Source of the DNA: Micromonospora chaiyaphumensis
Lineage (GTDB): Bacteria > Actinomycetota > Actinomycetes > Mycobacteriales > Micromonosporaceae
Reading direction: 5' to 3'
DNA: 64,000 bases
NCBI RefSeq assembly: GCF_900091435.1
Contig: NZ_FMCS01000016.1
Location: 41,594-105,593, forward strand
The notes below the pieces were generated by a model, which saw only the letters and a list, made by a program, of their open reading frames with translations, was not told where the DNA came from and made no database searches. The position numbers were made by a program, and so were the translations under genes. The number at the start of each line of letters is the position of its first letter. Within the stretch, counting starts at the first letter, position 1. Positions 1 to 9,536 of the stretch are shown in pieces.

Positions 1-663
1 GTCCCGGTACCCGGCGACGACCCGCAGCGCGCTGCCCTCCGGCGCCGGCAGCGCGCCGGACCGCACCCGCTCGATCACCTCGCCGGCCCACCGTTCGGCG
101 CGGCGGCGGCCGAGCCGGCCCCGCCAGTGCCCCGGACCCACCGCGGCCGGTCCCTCGATCATCGCGTGCATCTCGGCGGTCCGGCGCGGCACGTCGGCGT
201 CGGCCAGCGGCACGCCGGCCCAGGCCCAGACCGCCCGGGTCAGCATCCGGCCCACCTCGTCGTAGAGCACCACCGGCCCGGACTCCGCCCACGCCGGGAT
301 CCGCGCCCGCCACTCGTCGTCGAAGAGCTGGCCGAGGTGGCGGACCGCCGCCGGCGTCATGATCGACATGAACATCGCCTTGCGGCTGCGGTGTTCGGCG
401 CCGTCGAGGCCCTGGACGCCGCCCACCCCGGTCAGCGTGCGCTGCGCGCGCATCGGCATGGCGCCGCGCCGGACGAAGCGTTCGGTGTCGTAGAACAGCT
501 CCGCCGCCGGGCGGCCCCGCAGGCAGATCGTCGGTTCCAGCAGCAGCCGGGTCTGGAAGATGTCGGTGCCCAGGCGGTCGCACCGCGCGCCGACGAACCG
601 GTAGCCCTCGCGGAGGAACGCCAGGGTGCTCTCCGGGCTGCGGTCGCTCGGGATGGTGCTCAT
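1..663 (-). CDS. CYP152-like fatty-acid peroxygenase P450, N-terminal part, cut by window edge
   Basis: The first 221 residues of a cytochrome P450 read from an ATG at 663 off the left edge. Residues about 80-100 contain GGVQGLDG followed by HRSRK, with a preceding FVRRGAMP at 63-70. This pattern is what I know from CYP152 enzymes (BS-beta, SP-alpha, OleT), which use hydrogen peroxide to hydroxylate or decarboxylate fatty acids. The I-helix Arg and the haem-ligand Cys that would prove the class lie outside the window. Cytosolic, no signal peptide. It is divergent from the small gene at 900, with about 236 bases between them in which I see no gene. An ordinary P450 is the alternative. Confidence 0.8.
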   Translation of the reverse strand, partial: MSTIPSDRSPESTLAFLREGYRFVGARCDRLGTDIFQTRLLLEPTICLRGRPAAELFYDTERFVRRGAMPMRAQRTLTGVGGVQGLDGAEHRSRKAMFMSIMTPAAVRHLGQLFDDEWRARIPAWAESGPVVLYDEVGRMLTRAVWAWAGVPLADADVPRRTAEMHAMIEGPAAVGPGHWRGRLGRRRAERWAGEVIERVRSGALPAPEGSALRVVAGYRD

Positions 664-899
664 GGGCTGCTCCTGACGCGGCTCGGCGAACCCTGCGCGG
701 TCGCTGCGCTACCTACCCGGGCCGGCGGCGGCGAATCCTCACCCCGGCGACCGGGGGAGGGGGCCAGCGCCGAGCGCGCGAGCTGGCCCCTCCCAGGGCG
801 CGGAAAAGCTGGTTCGCTTCGGGACGGGGCCGGCGCCGGCCGGCCCCGCACCCGCCGGCGCGAGGTCCGGCGGGCGGCCATCGGCGACGGGGAGGACGC

Positions 900-1289
900 A
901 TGCGGGACAACAGGGCGGCGCACTGGCGGCACCGGCGGGCGGTGACCGGGCTGCGGCGGGGCGACCGGGGGGAGCCGCTCGTCGGGCCGCCCCGGCGTGC
1001 GGCGGCCCGGCCACCCCGGCACTTCACCGTGCACCTCGGCTTCGAGGCGGCCGACCCGGCCACCGCACGGGAGCTCGCGGTCGCGTACGCCGAGGCGCTC
1101 GGCCTGCTCCGCCCGGAGGTGGCGCTCGGCGCGGCGGCGCTCTCCCCGGCCGACGCCTGGCACCGCGCGGAGCGGCTGTTCTGCGGGGCGGTCGGCCCCG
1201 ACGGCGAGCGCTGCGCGGACGTGGCCGGCCACCCCGGCTTCCACCACGCGCCCGGCCCGGGCGGGCTCGGCTGGGGCGACGGTGACTGA
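900..1289 (+). CDS. Hypothetical protein, 129 aa
   Basis: Unrecognised. The start is an ATG with a good ribosome binding site (GGGGAGGA) just upstream. The N-terminal 40 residues are Arg-rich and basic. Residues about 41-110 look like a folded helical domain, and the C-terminus carries two Cys, one in GERCADVAGHPGFH, with several His, which could bind a metal. No membrane segment or signal peptide is visible. It ends 10 bases before the convergent DUF397 gene. Codon use matches neighbouring genes, so it is probably expressed, but no function can be given. Confidence 0.6.
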   Translation: MRDNRAAHWRHRRAVTGLRRGDRGEPLVGPPRRAAARPPRHFTVHLGFEAADPATARELAVAYAEALGLLRPEVALGAAALSPADAWHRAERLFCGAVGPDGERCADVAGHPGFHHAPGPGGLGWGDGD

Positions 1290-1299
1290 GCGGGCGGGC

Positions 1300-1518
1300 T
1301 CAGTCCAGGTCGAACTCGCCGTCCTGGGCGCCCGCCACGAAGGCGTCCCACTCGTCCTGGGTGAAGACGAGCACCGGCCCGTCCGGCTCGGCCGAGTTGC
1401 GCATCCCGATCAGGTCGCCGACGAAGGCCACCTCGACCGCACTGTCCGACGTGTCGCCCTCGGCCCGCTGCCAGACCGCGCGAGACAGGTCGAAATCGCC
1501 CTTGGGGTGCTGACCCAT
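1300..1518 (-). CDS. DUF397 domain protein
   Basis: A 72-residue protein with the DUF397 pattern: an early W in a short basic stretch, a central VEVAFV segment, then RNSAEPDGPVLVFTQDEWDAF and an acidic end. DUF397 proteins are abundant small actinomycete proteins, often paired with an XRE/DUF5753 regulator and in some cases proposed to act as toxin-antitoxin-like partners (BldB and WhiJ systems). No such regulator lies next to it here, so it is an orphan copy. The start is fixed by GGAGGAAC just before the ATG at 1518. It runs divergently from pepN. Confidence 0.9.
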   Translation of the reverse strand: MGQHPKGDFDLSRAVWQRAEGDTSDSAVEVAFVGDLIGMRNSAEPDGPVLVFTQDEWDAFVAGAQDGEFDLD

Positions 1519-1584
1519 CGTTGTTCCTCCATCGCCATGCGCATCGGGGGAGCCCGCTCGGGCCCCATCGGGCAGGATAAGCGG

Positions 1585-4101
<2,517 letters not shown>

Positions 4102-4112
4102 CCTGTGGGACC

Positions 4113-4141
4113 GGGGGGGGCGGGGGGGGGGGGGGGGGGGG
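4113..4141. repeat. Poly-G tract (G8-C-G20) between pepN and nadD
   Basis: Eight Gs, one C, then twenty uninterrupted Gs. It lies 11 bases after the pepN stop and about 80 bases upstream of the nadD start. Tracts of this length are prone to replication slippage and to sequencing error, so the true length is uncertain. It could also form a G-quadruplex. Confidence 0.95.
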
Positions 4142-4219
4142 TGACCGCGCCCGGCGCGGCCCGTGGGACGCCCGGCGGCCCGGCCCGACCGCCCGTGGAC
4201 CCCGGCCTACGATCGCGGG

Positions 4220-4816
4220 GTGGAGGAAGACATCCGGCGAATCGGGATCATGGGTGGCACGTTCGACCCCATCCACCACGGGCACCTGGTGGCCGCCAGC
4301 GAGGTGGCGGACCGGTTCGGCCTGGACGAGGTGGTCTTCGTGCCCACCGGGCAGCCGTGGCAGAAGGCCGACGAACCGGTCAGCTCTGCCGAGGACCGCT
4401 ACCTCATGACGGTGATCGCCACCGCCTCCAACCCCCGCTTCCAGGTCAGCCGGGTCGACATCGACCGGGGCGGCCCCACCTACACGGTCGACACCCTCCA
4501 GGACCTGCACGACGAGTACGGCCCGAAGGTGCAGCTCTTCTTCATCACCGGCGCGGACGCCCTGGACCGCATCCTGTCGTGGAAGGAGGTGGACCGGATG
4601 TTCGAGCTGGCCCACTTCATCGGGGTGACGCGGCCCGGCTTCGAACTCTCCGACAAGCACCTGCCCGCCGACACGGTCAGCCTCGTGCAGGTCCCCGCCA
4701 TGGCCATCTCCTCGACGGACTGCCGCGCGCGGGTGGCCCGGGGCGAGCCGGTCTGGTATCTGGTGCCCGACGGTGTGGTGCAGTACATCGCGAAACGGCG
4801 GCTCTATCAGCGGTAA
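4220..4816 (+). CDS. nadD: Nicotinate-nucleotide adenylyltransferase
   Basis: NadD joins ATP to nicotinate mononucleotide to make deamido-NAD in NAD synthesis. The GTG start gives 198 residues; GGTFDPIHHGHL at 12-23 is the nucleotidyltransferase HxGH signature, and ISSTDCR at 163-169 matches the second conserved motif (ISSTxIR) with Cys replacing Ile. An in-frame ATG at 4163 would add 19 residues without homology and fall nearer the G tract, so GTG 4220 is preferred. It leads the conserved nadD-rsfS-phosphatase-degV run. Confidence 0.96.
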   Translation: MEEDIRRIGIMGGTFDPIHHGHLVAASEVADRFGLDEVVFVPTGQPWQKADEPVSSAEDRYLMTVIATASNPRFQVSRVDIDRGGPTYTVDTLQDLHDEYGPKVQLFFITGADALDRILSWKEVDRMFELAHFIGVTRPGFELSDKHLPADTVSLVQVPAMAISSTDCRARVARGEPVWYLVPDGVVQYIAKRRLYQR

Positions 4817-4925
4817 TTCCGCCCGGAACGTGGCCTTTGTCCGCGTAATCGACCAGAACTGACAAGTCGCCGCCCCGACGGGTGTGAGAGGCTTGGAGAG
4901 TCGCACGGTTGATCGAAGGAGAACG

Positions 4926-5330
4926 GTGACAGTTTCCGAACGCGCGCACGAGCTGGCGATGGCCGCCGCCCAGGCCGCGGCCGACAAGAAGGCGCAGGAC
5001 ATCGTCATCATCGACGTGGGCGACCAGCTCGCGATCACCGACGCGTTCCTGCTGGCCGCCGCTCCGAACGAGCGTCAGGTGCTCGCCATCGTCGACGCCA
5101 TCGAGGAGCGCCTGCTCGAGCTGCCCGAGAAGGCCAAGCCGGTCCGCCGCGAGGGCGAGCGCGGTGGCCGCTGGGTGCTGCTCGACTACGTCGACATCGT
5201 GGTCCACGTGCAGCACACCGAGGAGCGCGAGTTCTACGCCCTCGACCGGCTCTGGAAGGACTGCCCGCAGATCCCGTTCGTGGACCGGGACCTCGCCGAC
5301 TCGGCCGCCGGCACCGCCACCGCGGAATGA
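4926..5330 (+). CDS. rsfS: Ribosomal silencing factor RsfS
   Basis: RsfS (Iojap/RsfA) binds ribosomal protein L14 (uL14) on the 50S subunit and blocks subunit joining when cells starve. The 134-residue product has the family core: AAADKKAQDIVIIDV, DAFLLAAAPNERQ, then GGRWVLLDYVDIVVHV and the EREFYALDRLW end, covering almost the whole protein. The GTG at 4926 follows GAAGGAGAAC, a good ribosome binding site; an earlier ATG at 4884 would add 14 non-conserved residues. It overlaps the next gene by four bases (ATGA), so the two are probably translationally coupled. Confidence 0.96.
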   Translation: MTVSERAHELAMAAAQAAADKKAQDIVIIDVGDQLAITDAFLLAAAPNERQVLAIVDAIEERLLELPEKAKPVRREGERGGRWVLLDYVDIVVHVQHTEEREFYALDRLWKDCPQIPFVDRDLADSAAGTATAE

Positions 5331-5956
5331 CCCGTCTGATCGTCTGGCGGCACGGCAACACCGACTGGAACGCCGCCGGCCGGGTCCAGGGGCAGACAGA
5401 CGTCCCGCTCAACGACCTCGGCCGGGAGCAGGCCCGGGCCGCCGCGCCGGTGCTGGCCGCGCTGCGCCCGGACGCCATCGTCGCCAGTGACCTGCGCCGG
5501 GCCGCCGACACCGCCGCCGCGCTCGCCGCGCTGACCGGGCTGCCGGTCCGCTCCGACGCCCGGCTGCGCGAGCGGCACTTCGGCCAGTGGCAGGGCCTCG
5601 CCCTCACCGAGGCGGCCGAGCGCTTCCCCGACGAGTACGCCCGCTGGCGGGCCGGCGACCCCGACCCCGGCGCGGGCATCGAGAGCCTCCACGACCTGGG
5701 CAAGCGGCTCGGCGCCGCGTTCCAGGCGGCGGCGGACCTGGCCACCGGTGGCACCGTGGTGGTGACCACCCACGGCGGCGGCGCCCGCCAGGGCGTCGGA
5801 CACCTGCTCGGCTGGGACCACATGGTGCTGCGCAGCCTCGGGTCGCTGGCCAACTGCCACTGGACCGAGCTGCGGCACGACGACGTCCGGGGCTGGCACC
5901 TGCGGGCGCACAACGTCGGGCTGATCACCCAGCCCGCACTGACCGACGCGGTCTGA
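5327..5956 (+). CDS. Histidine phosphatase (phosphoglycerate-mutase fold), GpgP-like
   Basis: A 209-residue histidine phosphatase. The catalytic RHG is at 8-10 (LIVWRHGNTDWN), the acid/base region is RLRERHFGQWQG near 85, and the second histidine is in VVVTTHGGGAR near 145. Position after nadD and rsfS matches M. tuberculosis Rv2419c, the glucosyl-3-phosphoglycerate phosphatase of methylglucose lipopolysaccharide synthesis, so that activity is possible. The inference rests on synteny; a general phosphatase acting on another sugar or nucleotide phosphate fits the sequence equally well. Cytosolic. Confidence 0.85.
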   Translation: MTRLIVWRHGNTDWNAAGRVQGQTDVPLNDLGREQARAAAPVLAALRPDAIVASDLRRAADTAAALAALTGLPVRSDARLRERHFGQWQGLALTEAAERFPDEYARWRAGDPDPGAGIESLHDLGKRLGAAFQAAADLATGGTVVVTTHGGGARQGVGHLLGWDHMVLRSLGSLANCHWTELRHDDVRGWHLRAHNVGLITQPALTDAV

Positions 5957-6004
5957 GCCGTTCGGCCCCGGCGCGCCGCCGTGACATCGGCTAGCGTGCC
6001 GGGC

Positions 6005-6856
6005 ATGCCCGTCGCGGTCGTCACCGACTCCACCGCCTACCTGCCGGCCGAGCTGGTGCGCGCGCACCGGCTCACCGTCATCCCGCTGACCGTCGTGCTC
6101 AACGGCGCCGAGGGGCTGGAAGGCGTCGAGACGTCCCCCGAGGACGCCACCCGCGTGCTCAGCGGCCGTCGGGTCACGGTGAGCACGTCGCGGCCCGCCC
6201 CGGAACAGTTCGCGCAGGTCTATCGGGAGCTGCTCGCCGCGGGCGCCGACGGGGTCGTCTCGGTGCACCTGTCCGCCGAACTGTCCGGCACCGTCGACGC
6301 GGCCCGGCTGGCCGCCGCCGAGGTCGGCGACGACCGGGTCGCCGTGGTCGACAGCCGCTCCACCGGCATGGGCCTGGGCTTCCCGGTGCTCGCGGCCGTC
6401 ACGGCCGCCGCGCAGGGCGCGGACCTGTCCGGGGTACGCGAGGCGGCGCTCGACGCCGTCGACCGGACCACCATCTTCTTCTACGTCGACACGCTGGAGT
6501 TCCTCCGCCGGGGCGGCCGGATCAACGCCGCCGAGGCGCTGCTCGGCACCGCCCTCTCGGTCAAGCCGATCATGCACATGCCGGACGGCGCGATCGTGGT
6601 GCGGGACAAGGTGCGCACCGCCAGCCGGGGCGTGGCGCGCCTGGTCGACCTGGCGGTCGAGGCGGCCGGCGACGCTGAGGTCGACCTCGCCGTGCACCAC
6701 CTCGCCGCCCCGCAGCGCGCCGACCAGTTGCTGGCCACGCTGACCGAGCGGCTGGACGACCGGCTGCACGACACGTACGTCTCCGAGGCGGGAGCGGTGG
6801 TCGCCGCGCACGCGGGTCCGGGCCTGGCCTGCGTGGTCGTCCACCGGCGCCCATGA
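6005..6856 (+). CDS. DegV family fatty-acid-binding protein
   Basis: A 283-residue DegV protein. This family binds a single fatty acid between two domains and in Firmicutes hands it to fatty acid kinase FakA. Family marks are VVTDSTAYLP at residues 4-13, TSRPAPEQF near 62, VDSRSTGMGLGF near 117 and FLRRGGRINAAEALLG near 168. The ATG at 6005 directly precedes the conserved MPVAVVTDS; the 5981 start would lie too close to the preceding gene. No FakA kinase is nearby. M. tuberculosis Rv2417c occupies the same position after the phosphatase. Confidence 0.93.
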   Translation: MPVAVVTDSTAYLPAELVRAHRLTVIPLTVVLNGAEGLEGVETSPEDATRVLSGRRVTVSTSRPAPEQFAQVYRELLAAGADGVVSVHLSAELSGTVDAARLAAAEVGDDRVAVVDSRSTGMGLGFPVLAAVTAAAQGADLSGVREAALDAVDRTTIFFYVDTLEFLRRGGRINAAEALLGTALSVKPIMHMPDGAIVVRDKVRTASRGVARLVDLAVEAAGDAEVDLAVHHLAAPQRADQLLATLTERLDDRLHDTYVSEAGAVVAAHAGPGLACVVVHRRP

Positions 6857-6879
6857 CGGTGTTCCCCGCCAGGTTTTTC

Positions 6880-6928
6880 CGATCTTGGCGAGTTTCCGTT
6901 CCTGGCGAACGGCAACTCGCCAAGATCG
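6880..6928. repeat. Intergenic double palindrome (type A)
   Basis: A nested inverted repeat between degV and the SDR gene. The outer arms CGATCTTGGCGAGTT (6880-6894) and AACTCGCCAAGATCG (6914-6928) pair perfectly over 15 bp. An inner CCGTTC (6896-6901) pairs with GAACGG (6907-6912) around a 5-base loop. It starts 23 bases after the degV stop. It is A+T-richer than its surroundings and has no U-run, so a plain terminator is less likely than a mobile palindromic element or mRNA 3' stabiliser. Confidence 0.85.
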
Positions 6929-6998
6929 CCGGCTGCCGCCTGGTCGGTCCCGCCGGCCACGGGGCGACCGCGAGGACGTCGGTGACCCGGGTGGTCGG

Positions 6999-7775
6999 AT
7001 GACGGCACGGTCGTACGTGGTCACCGGGGGCGGACGGGGCGTCGGGCGGGCCATTGTCGAACGGTTGACGGCTGACGGTGGCACGGTGGTCGTCATCGAG
7101 CGGGACGAGGCGGCGCTAGCCTGGCTGGCCGCTCACCCGGCCGCCGACCGGCTGCTCCCGCTGGCCGGGGACGCCGCCGACGAGGAGGTCACCGCCCGGG
7201 CCGCCGACGTCGCCGAGGCGGCCGCCCCGCTGGCGGGCTGGGTCAACAACGCCGCCGTGTTCCGGGACGCCGCCCTGCACCACGCGCCGGCGGGGGAGGT
7301 GTTCGACCTGATCGCCGCCAACCTGCGCCCGGCCGTGGTCGGCGCCGGCACCGCCGTACGCCGCTTTCTGGCCGCCGGCACCGGCGGCGCCATCGTCAAC
7401 GTCTCCTCCCACCAGGCCCGGCGGGCCGTGCCGGGCGCCCTGCCGTACGCCACCGCCAAGGCCGCCGTCGAGGGACTGACCCGGGCCCTCGCGGTGGACT
7501 ACGGCGGCCGGGGGATCCGCACCAACGCGGTCGCGCTCGGCTCGGTGCACACCGAGCGCCACGCCGCGTTCCTGGCCGGCCTGGATCCCGTGGAGGCGGA
7601 CCGGGTCGAGGCGGAGCTGGCCCGGCTGCACCCGGTGGGCCGGATCGGGCGTACCGGGGAGGTCGCCGACGTGGTCGCCTTCCTGCTGTCGGCCGCAGCG
7701 TCCTTCGTCAACGGCGTGACCCTGCCCGTCGACGGGGGCCGTGCGGCGCTCGGCCTCGACCCGGAGGCCGGCTGA
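6999..7775 (+). CDS. Short-chain dehydrogenase/reductase
   Basis: A classical SDR of 258 residues. The cofactor loop TGGGRGVG is at 9-16, the NNAA motif is near 85-88, and the catalytic Ser (IVNVSSHQ) and YATAK lie near 133-153. The C-terminal FVNGVTLPVDGG is typical of FabG-like enzymes. The acidic residue after beta-2 (VVIERDE) suggests NAD rather than NADP. The substrate cannot be read from sequence. It starts 70 bases after the type A palindrome and stands alone between degV and the small divergent gene pair. Start chosen at ATG 6999 next to MTARSYVVTGG. Confidence 0.9.
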   Translation: MTARSYVVTGGGRGVGRAIVERLTADGGTVVVIERDEAALAWLAAHPAADRLLPLAGDAADEEVTARAADVAEAAAPLAGWVNNAAVFRDAALHHAPAGEVFDLIAANLRPAVVGAGTAVRRFLAAGTGGAIVNVSSHQARRAVPGALPYATAKAAVEGLTRALAVDYGGRGIRTNAVALGSVHTERHAAFLAGLDPVEADRVEAELARLHPVGRIGRTGEVADVVAFLLSAAASFVNGVTLPVDGGRAALGLDPEAG

Positions 7776-7854
7776 GCACTGCTTCCCTGCTTCGCCAGCG
7801 GCCGGTGACAGCCGCGACTGCCGACGTCACCGCCGAGTCGCCTGGGTGAGCCGT

Positions 7855-8043
7855 TCAGTGCACGTCGGGTCCGTTGTCGCCCGGGCGGCGCGCTCTGATC
7901 CGGTCCCGAGCCCACCGCAGGGATCCGCACGTGTCGGCCTTCCCCTGGCACCGGTCGCAGTGGCCGAGGATCCAGTGCCGCCGGATGATCCGCTTCGCCA
8001 GCTCGGGGACCCACTCGGATCGGGGCGCTTCCCGCTCGATCAT
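7855..8043 (-). CDS. Small basic protein with a Cys pair, 62 aa
   Basis: Unrecognised. It begins MIEREAPRSEWVPELAKR and contains HCDRCQGKADTC, four residues that could bind zinc, followed by a basic SLRWARDRIRARR helix. The ATG at 8043 has GGAGG five bases upstream, which fixes the start and supports expression; an in-frame GTG at 8049 is less likely. It is divergent from the helix-turn-helix gene at 8192 and the 148 bases between them carry inverted repeats. Similar short proteins next to excisionase-like genes occur in actinomycetes, from memory. Function unknown. Confidence 0.6.
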   Translation of the reverse strand: MIEREAPRSEWVPELAKRIIRRHWILGHCDRCQGKADTCGSLRWARDRIRARRPGDNGPDVH

Positions 8044-8124
8044 GACCACCTCCAGGAGCAGGCAGATCCGGCCACCGATCCCCGATCAGGTAGCCGGACC
8101 GCGACTGCCCCAACAGCCTCCCTT

Positions 8125-8178
8125 GTAACGTGCACACTGTCAATGTTGGAAGTGGCAACGTGTGAAGGTTGCACGTAC
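8125..8178. promoter_or_regulatory. Candidate operator between divergent small genes
   Basis: GTAACGTGCAC (8125-8135) and GTTGCACGTAC (8168-8178) form an inverted pair with core ACGTGCA / TGCACGT. Between them CAAC...GTTG (8156-8171) is a second, smaller inverted repeat. The segment is A+T-rich for this genome. It overlaps the probable start region of the helix-turn-helix gene, as expected for autoregulation. No factor has been shown to bind here. Confidence 0.4.
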
Positions 8179-8191
8179 ATACGGTCAGGCC

Positions 8192-8404
8192 GTGCGACTC
8201 GTTGCCCTCTCCGACATCGCGGACATGCTCGGTGGCGTGTCGCGCACCAGGGCTACCGAGATCACGAACCGGGCCACCTTCCCGCCGCCGCTCGACACGG
8301 TGGCAAGCGGCAAGGTGCGCGTCTGGGACCGCGCGGCGGTGGAAGCGTGGATCAGGAAGTACCGGCCGCACCAGCCGCGCGGCGCGGATCAGGACGAGAG
8401 CTGA
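8192..8404 (+). CDS. Helix-turn-helix protein of the AlpA/excisionase (MerR-like) type
   Basis: A 70-residue single-domain DNA-binding protein. VALSDIADMLGGVSRTRATEI is the winged-helix HTH, and VWDRAAVEAWIRKYR is the recognisable C-terminal wing seen in AlpA/excisionase-like regulators. GTG 8192 places the domain at the N-terminus; GTG 8162 would add ten residues that overlap the inverted repeats. Proteins of this size usually regulate integrative elements or a neighbouring promoter. No integrase or attachment site is visible nearby, so it may be a stand-alone regulator or a remnant. Confidence 0.75.
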   Translation: MRLVALSDIADMLGGVSRTRATEITNRATFPPPLDTVASGKVRVWDRAAVEAWIRKYRPHQPRGADQDES

Positions 8405-8546
8405 ACCCTCCGGCGCCCACCGGGTTGCCCGGTCGGCGCTAGCACAGCCGGGGGATGATCGCGGGTTCGTCCACAGGGCGGCTCGTCGTCCACAGGCAGG
8501 CTCGGCGGTCCGGCCTGGCTGCCCTGGTCCGCCGTAGCTTCCGACC

Positions 8547-9536
8547 GTGCCAGACGACGAGGAGACGACGGTACGGCGGCGGTTGTCCCGGCTCTTCGAG
8601 CCGGTCGACGGTCTCGCCTCGCCCGGCGGTGCCGCCATGCCGGCGGCCCTCCGGCCGGCTCGGGAAATCGACCCGGACCTGCCGTGGCCCGCGCCGGCCT
8701 CCTCTCCTGATCCTCAGCCAGCGGCAGTGGTCCGGGGTTCCGTGCCCGAGCGCGCGTCCGGCTCCGGGCGGGAGCCGGATCGGTTGTCTCCGGACGTCGG
8801 AGTCGGCGACGGGTGGCCGTTGGCGAGCCGCACCGACGACGCTCCCGCCGCAGCGGCCGACGCCGCCGGTGGTGGACAGCGTTCGCCGGCGTCCCGGCTG
8901 CTCGGGCCGGGGGCCTTCGACCCCGGCCGGCGGGGCGTGCGGGCCCTCGCGGTGGTCGCCGCCGTGGTGGTCCTGGTGGCCGGAGTCTGGGCCTGGCGCT
9001 CCCGCCCGCGGGCCGAGCCGGTCCGTCCGGTCGCCGCGGTCGACGCACCCGAGACCGCGTCCGCGCCCACCGCCTCCAGCGGGCAGGTGGTGGTCGCGCT
9101 GGCCGGCAAGGTCCGCCGGCCCGGCCTCGTCCGGCTCCCGGCGGGCGCGCGGGTGGCCGACGCGATCCAGGCGGCCGGAGGGGCGCTGCCCGGCGTCGAC
9201 GTGGCGCTGCTCAACCCCGCCCGCAAGGTCACCGACGGTGAGCTGATCCTGGTGGGCATCAGCGCTCCGCCCGGCCAGGCCGCCCCGCCCGGTCCGGCGG
9301 CCGGCGGCGGTGGACCCGCAGCGGGTGGTGCCGCGCCGGGAGGCGGCCCGGTCAACCTGAACACGGCCACCCTGGCCCAGCTCGACGCGCTGCCCGGCGT
9401 GGGCCCGGTGCTCGCCCAGCGGATCCTCGACCACCGCGGCCAGCACGGCGGCTTCCGGTCGGTCTCCGACCTGCGCCAGGTCGACGGCATCGGCGACGCC
9501 CGGTACGAGCAGCTCAAGGATCTGGTGACGGTGTGA
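8547..9536 (+). CDS. comEA: ComEA family DNA-binding protein
   Basis: ComEA binds double-stranded DNA outside the membrane and delivers it to ComEC during uptake. The 329-residue product has a variable N-terminus of about 130 residues, one membrane segment (VRALAVVAAVVVLVAGVWAW), an SLBB domain starting VVVALAGKVRRPGLV, a Gly/Pro linker, and the ComEA helix-hairpin-helix pair from NLNTATLAQLDALPGVGPV to the end. It overlaps comEC by four bases (GTGA). Natural transformation is not established for Micromonospora-type organisms, so the role there is inferred. Confidence 0.95.
   Translation: MPDDEETTVRRRLSRLFEPVDGLASPGGAAMPAALRPAREIDPDLPWPAPASSPDPQPAAVVRGSVPERASGSGREPDRLSPDVGVGDGWPLASRTDDAPAAAADAAGGGQRSPASRLLGPGAFDPGRRGVRALAVVAAVVVLVAGVWAWRSRPRAEPVRPVAAVDAPETASAPTASSGQVVVALAGKVRRPGLVRLPAGARVADAIQAAGGALPGVDVALLNPARKVTDGELILVGISAPPGQAAPPGPAAGGGGPAAGGAAPGGGPVNLNTATLAQLDALPGVGPVLAQRILDHRGQHGGFRSVSDLRQVDGIGDARYEQLKDLVTV

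Noticed and set aside
7855..8404. A complete integrative element
   Set aside because: No integrase, replication gene, tRNA target or flanking direct repeats visible; only the small pair is present.
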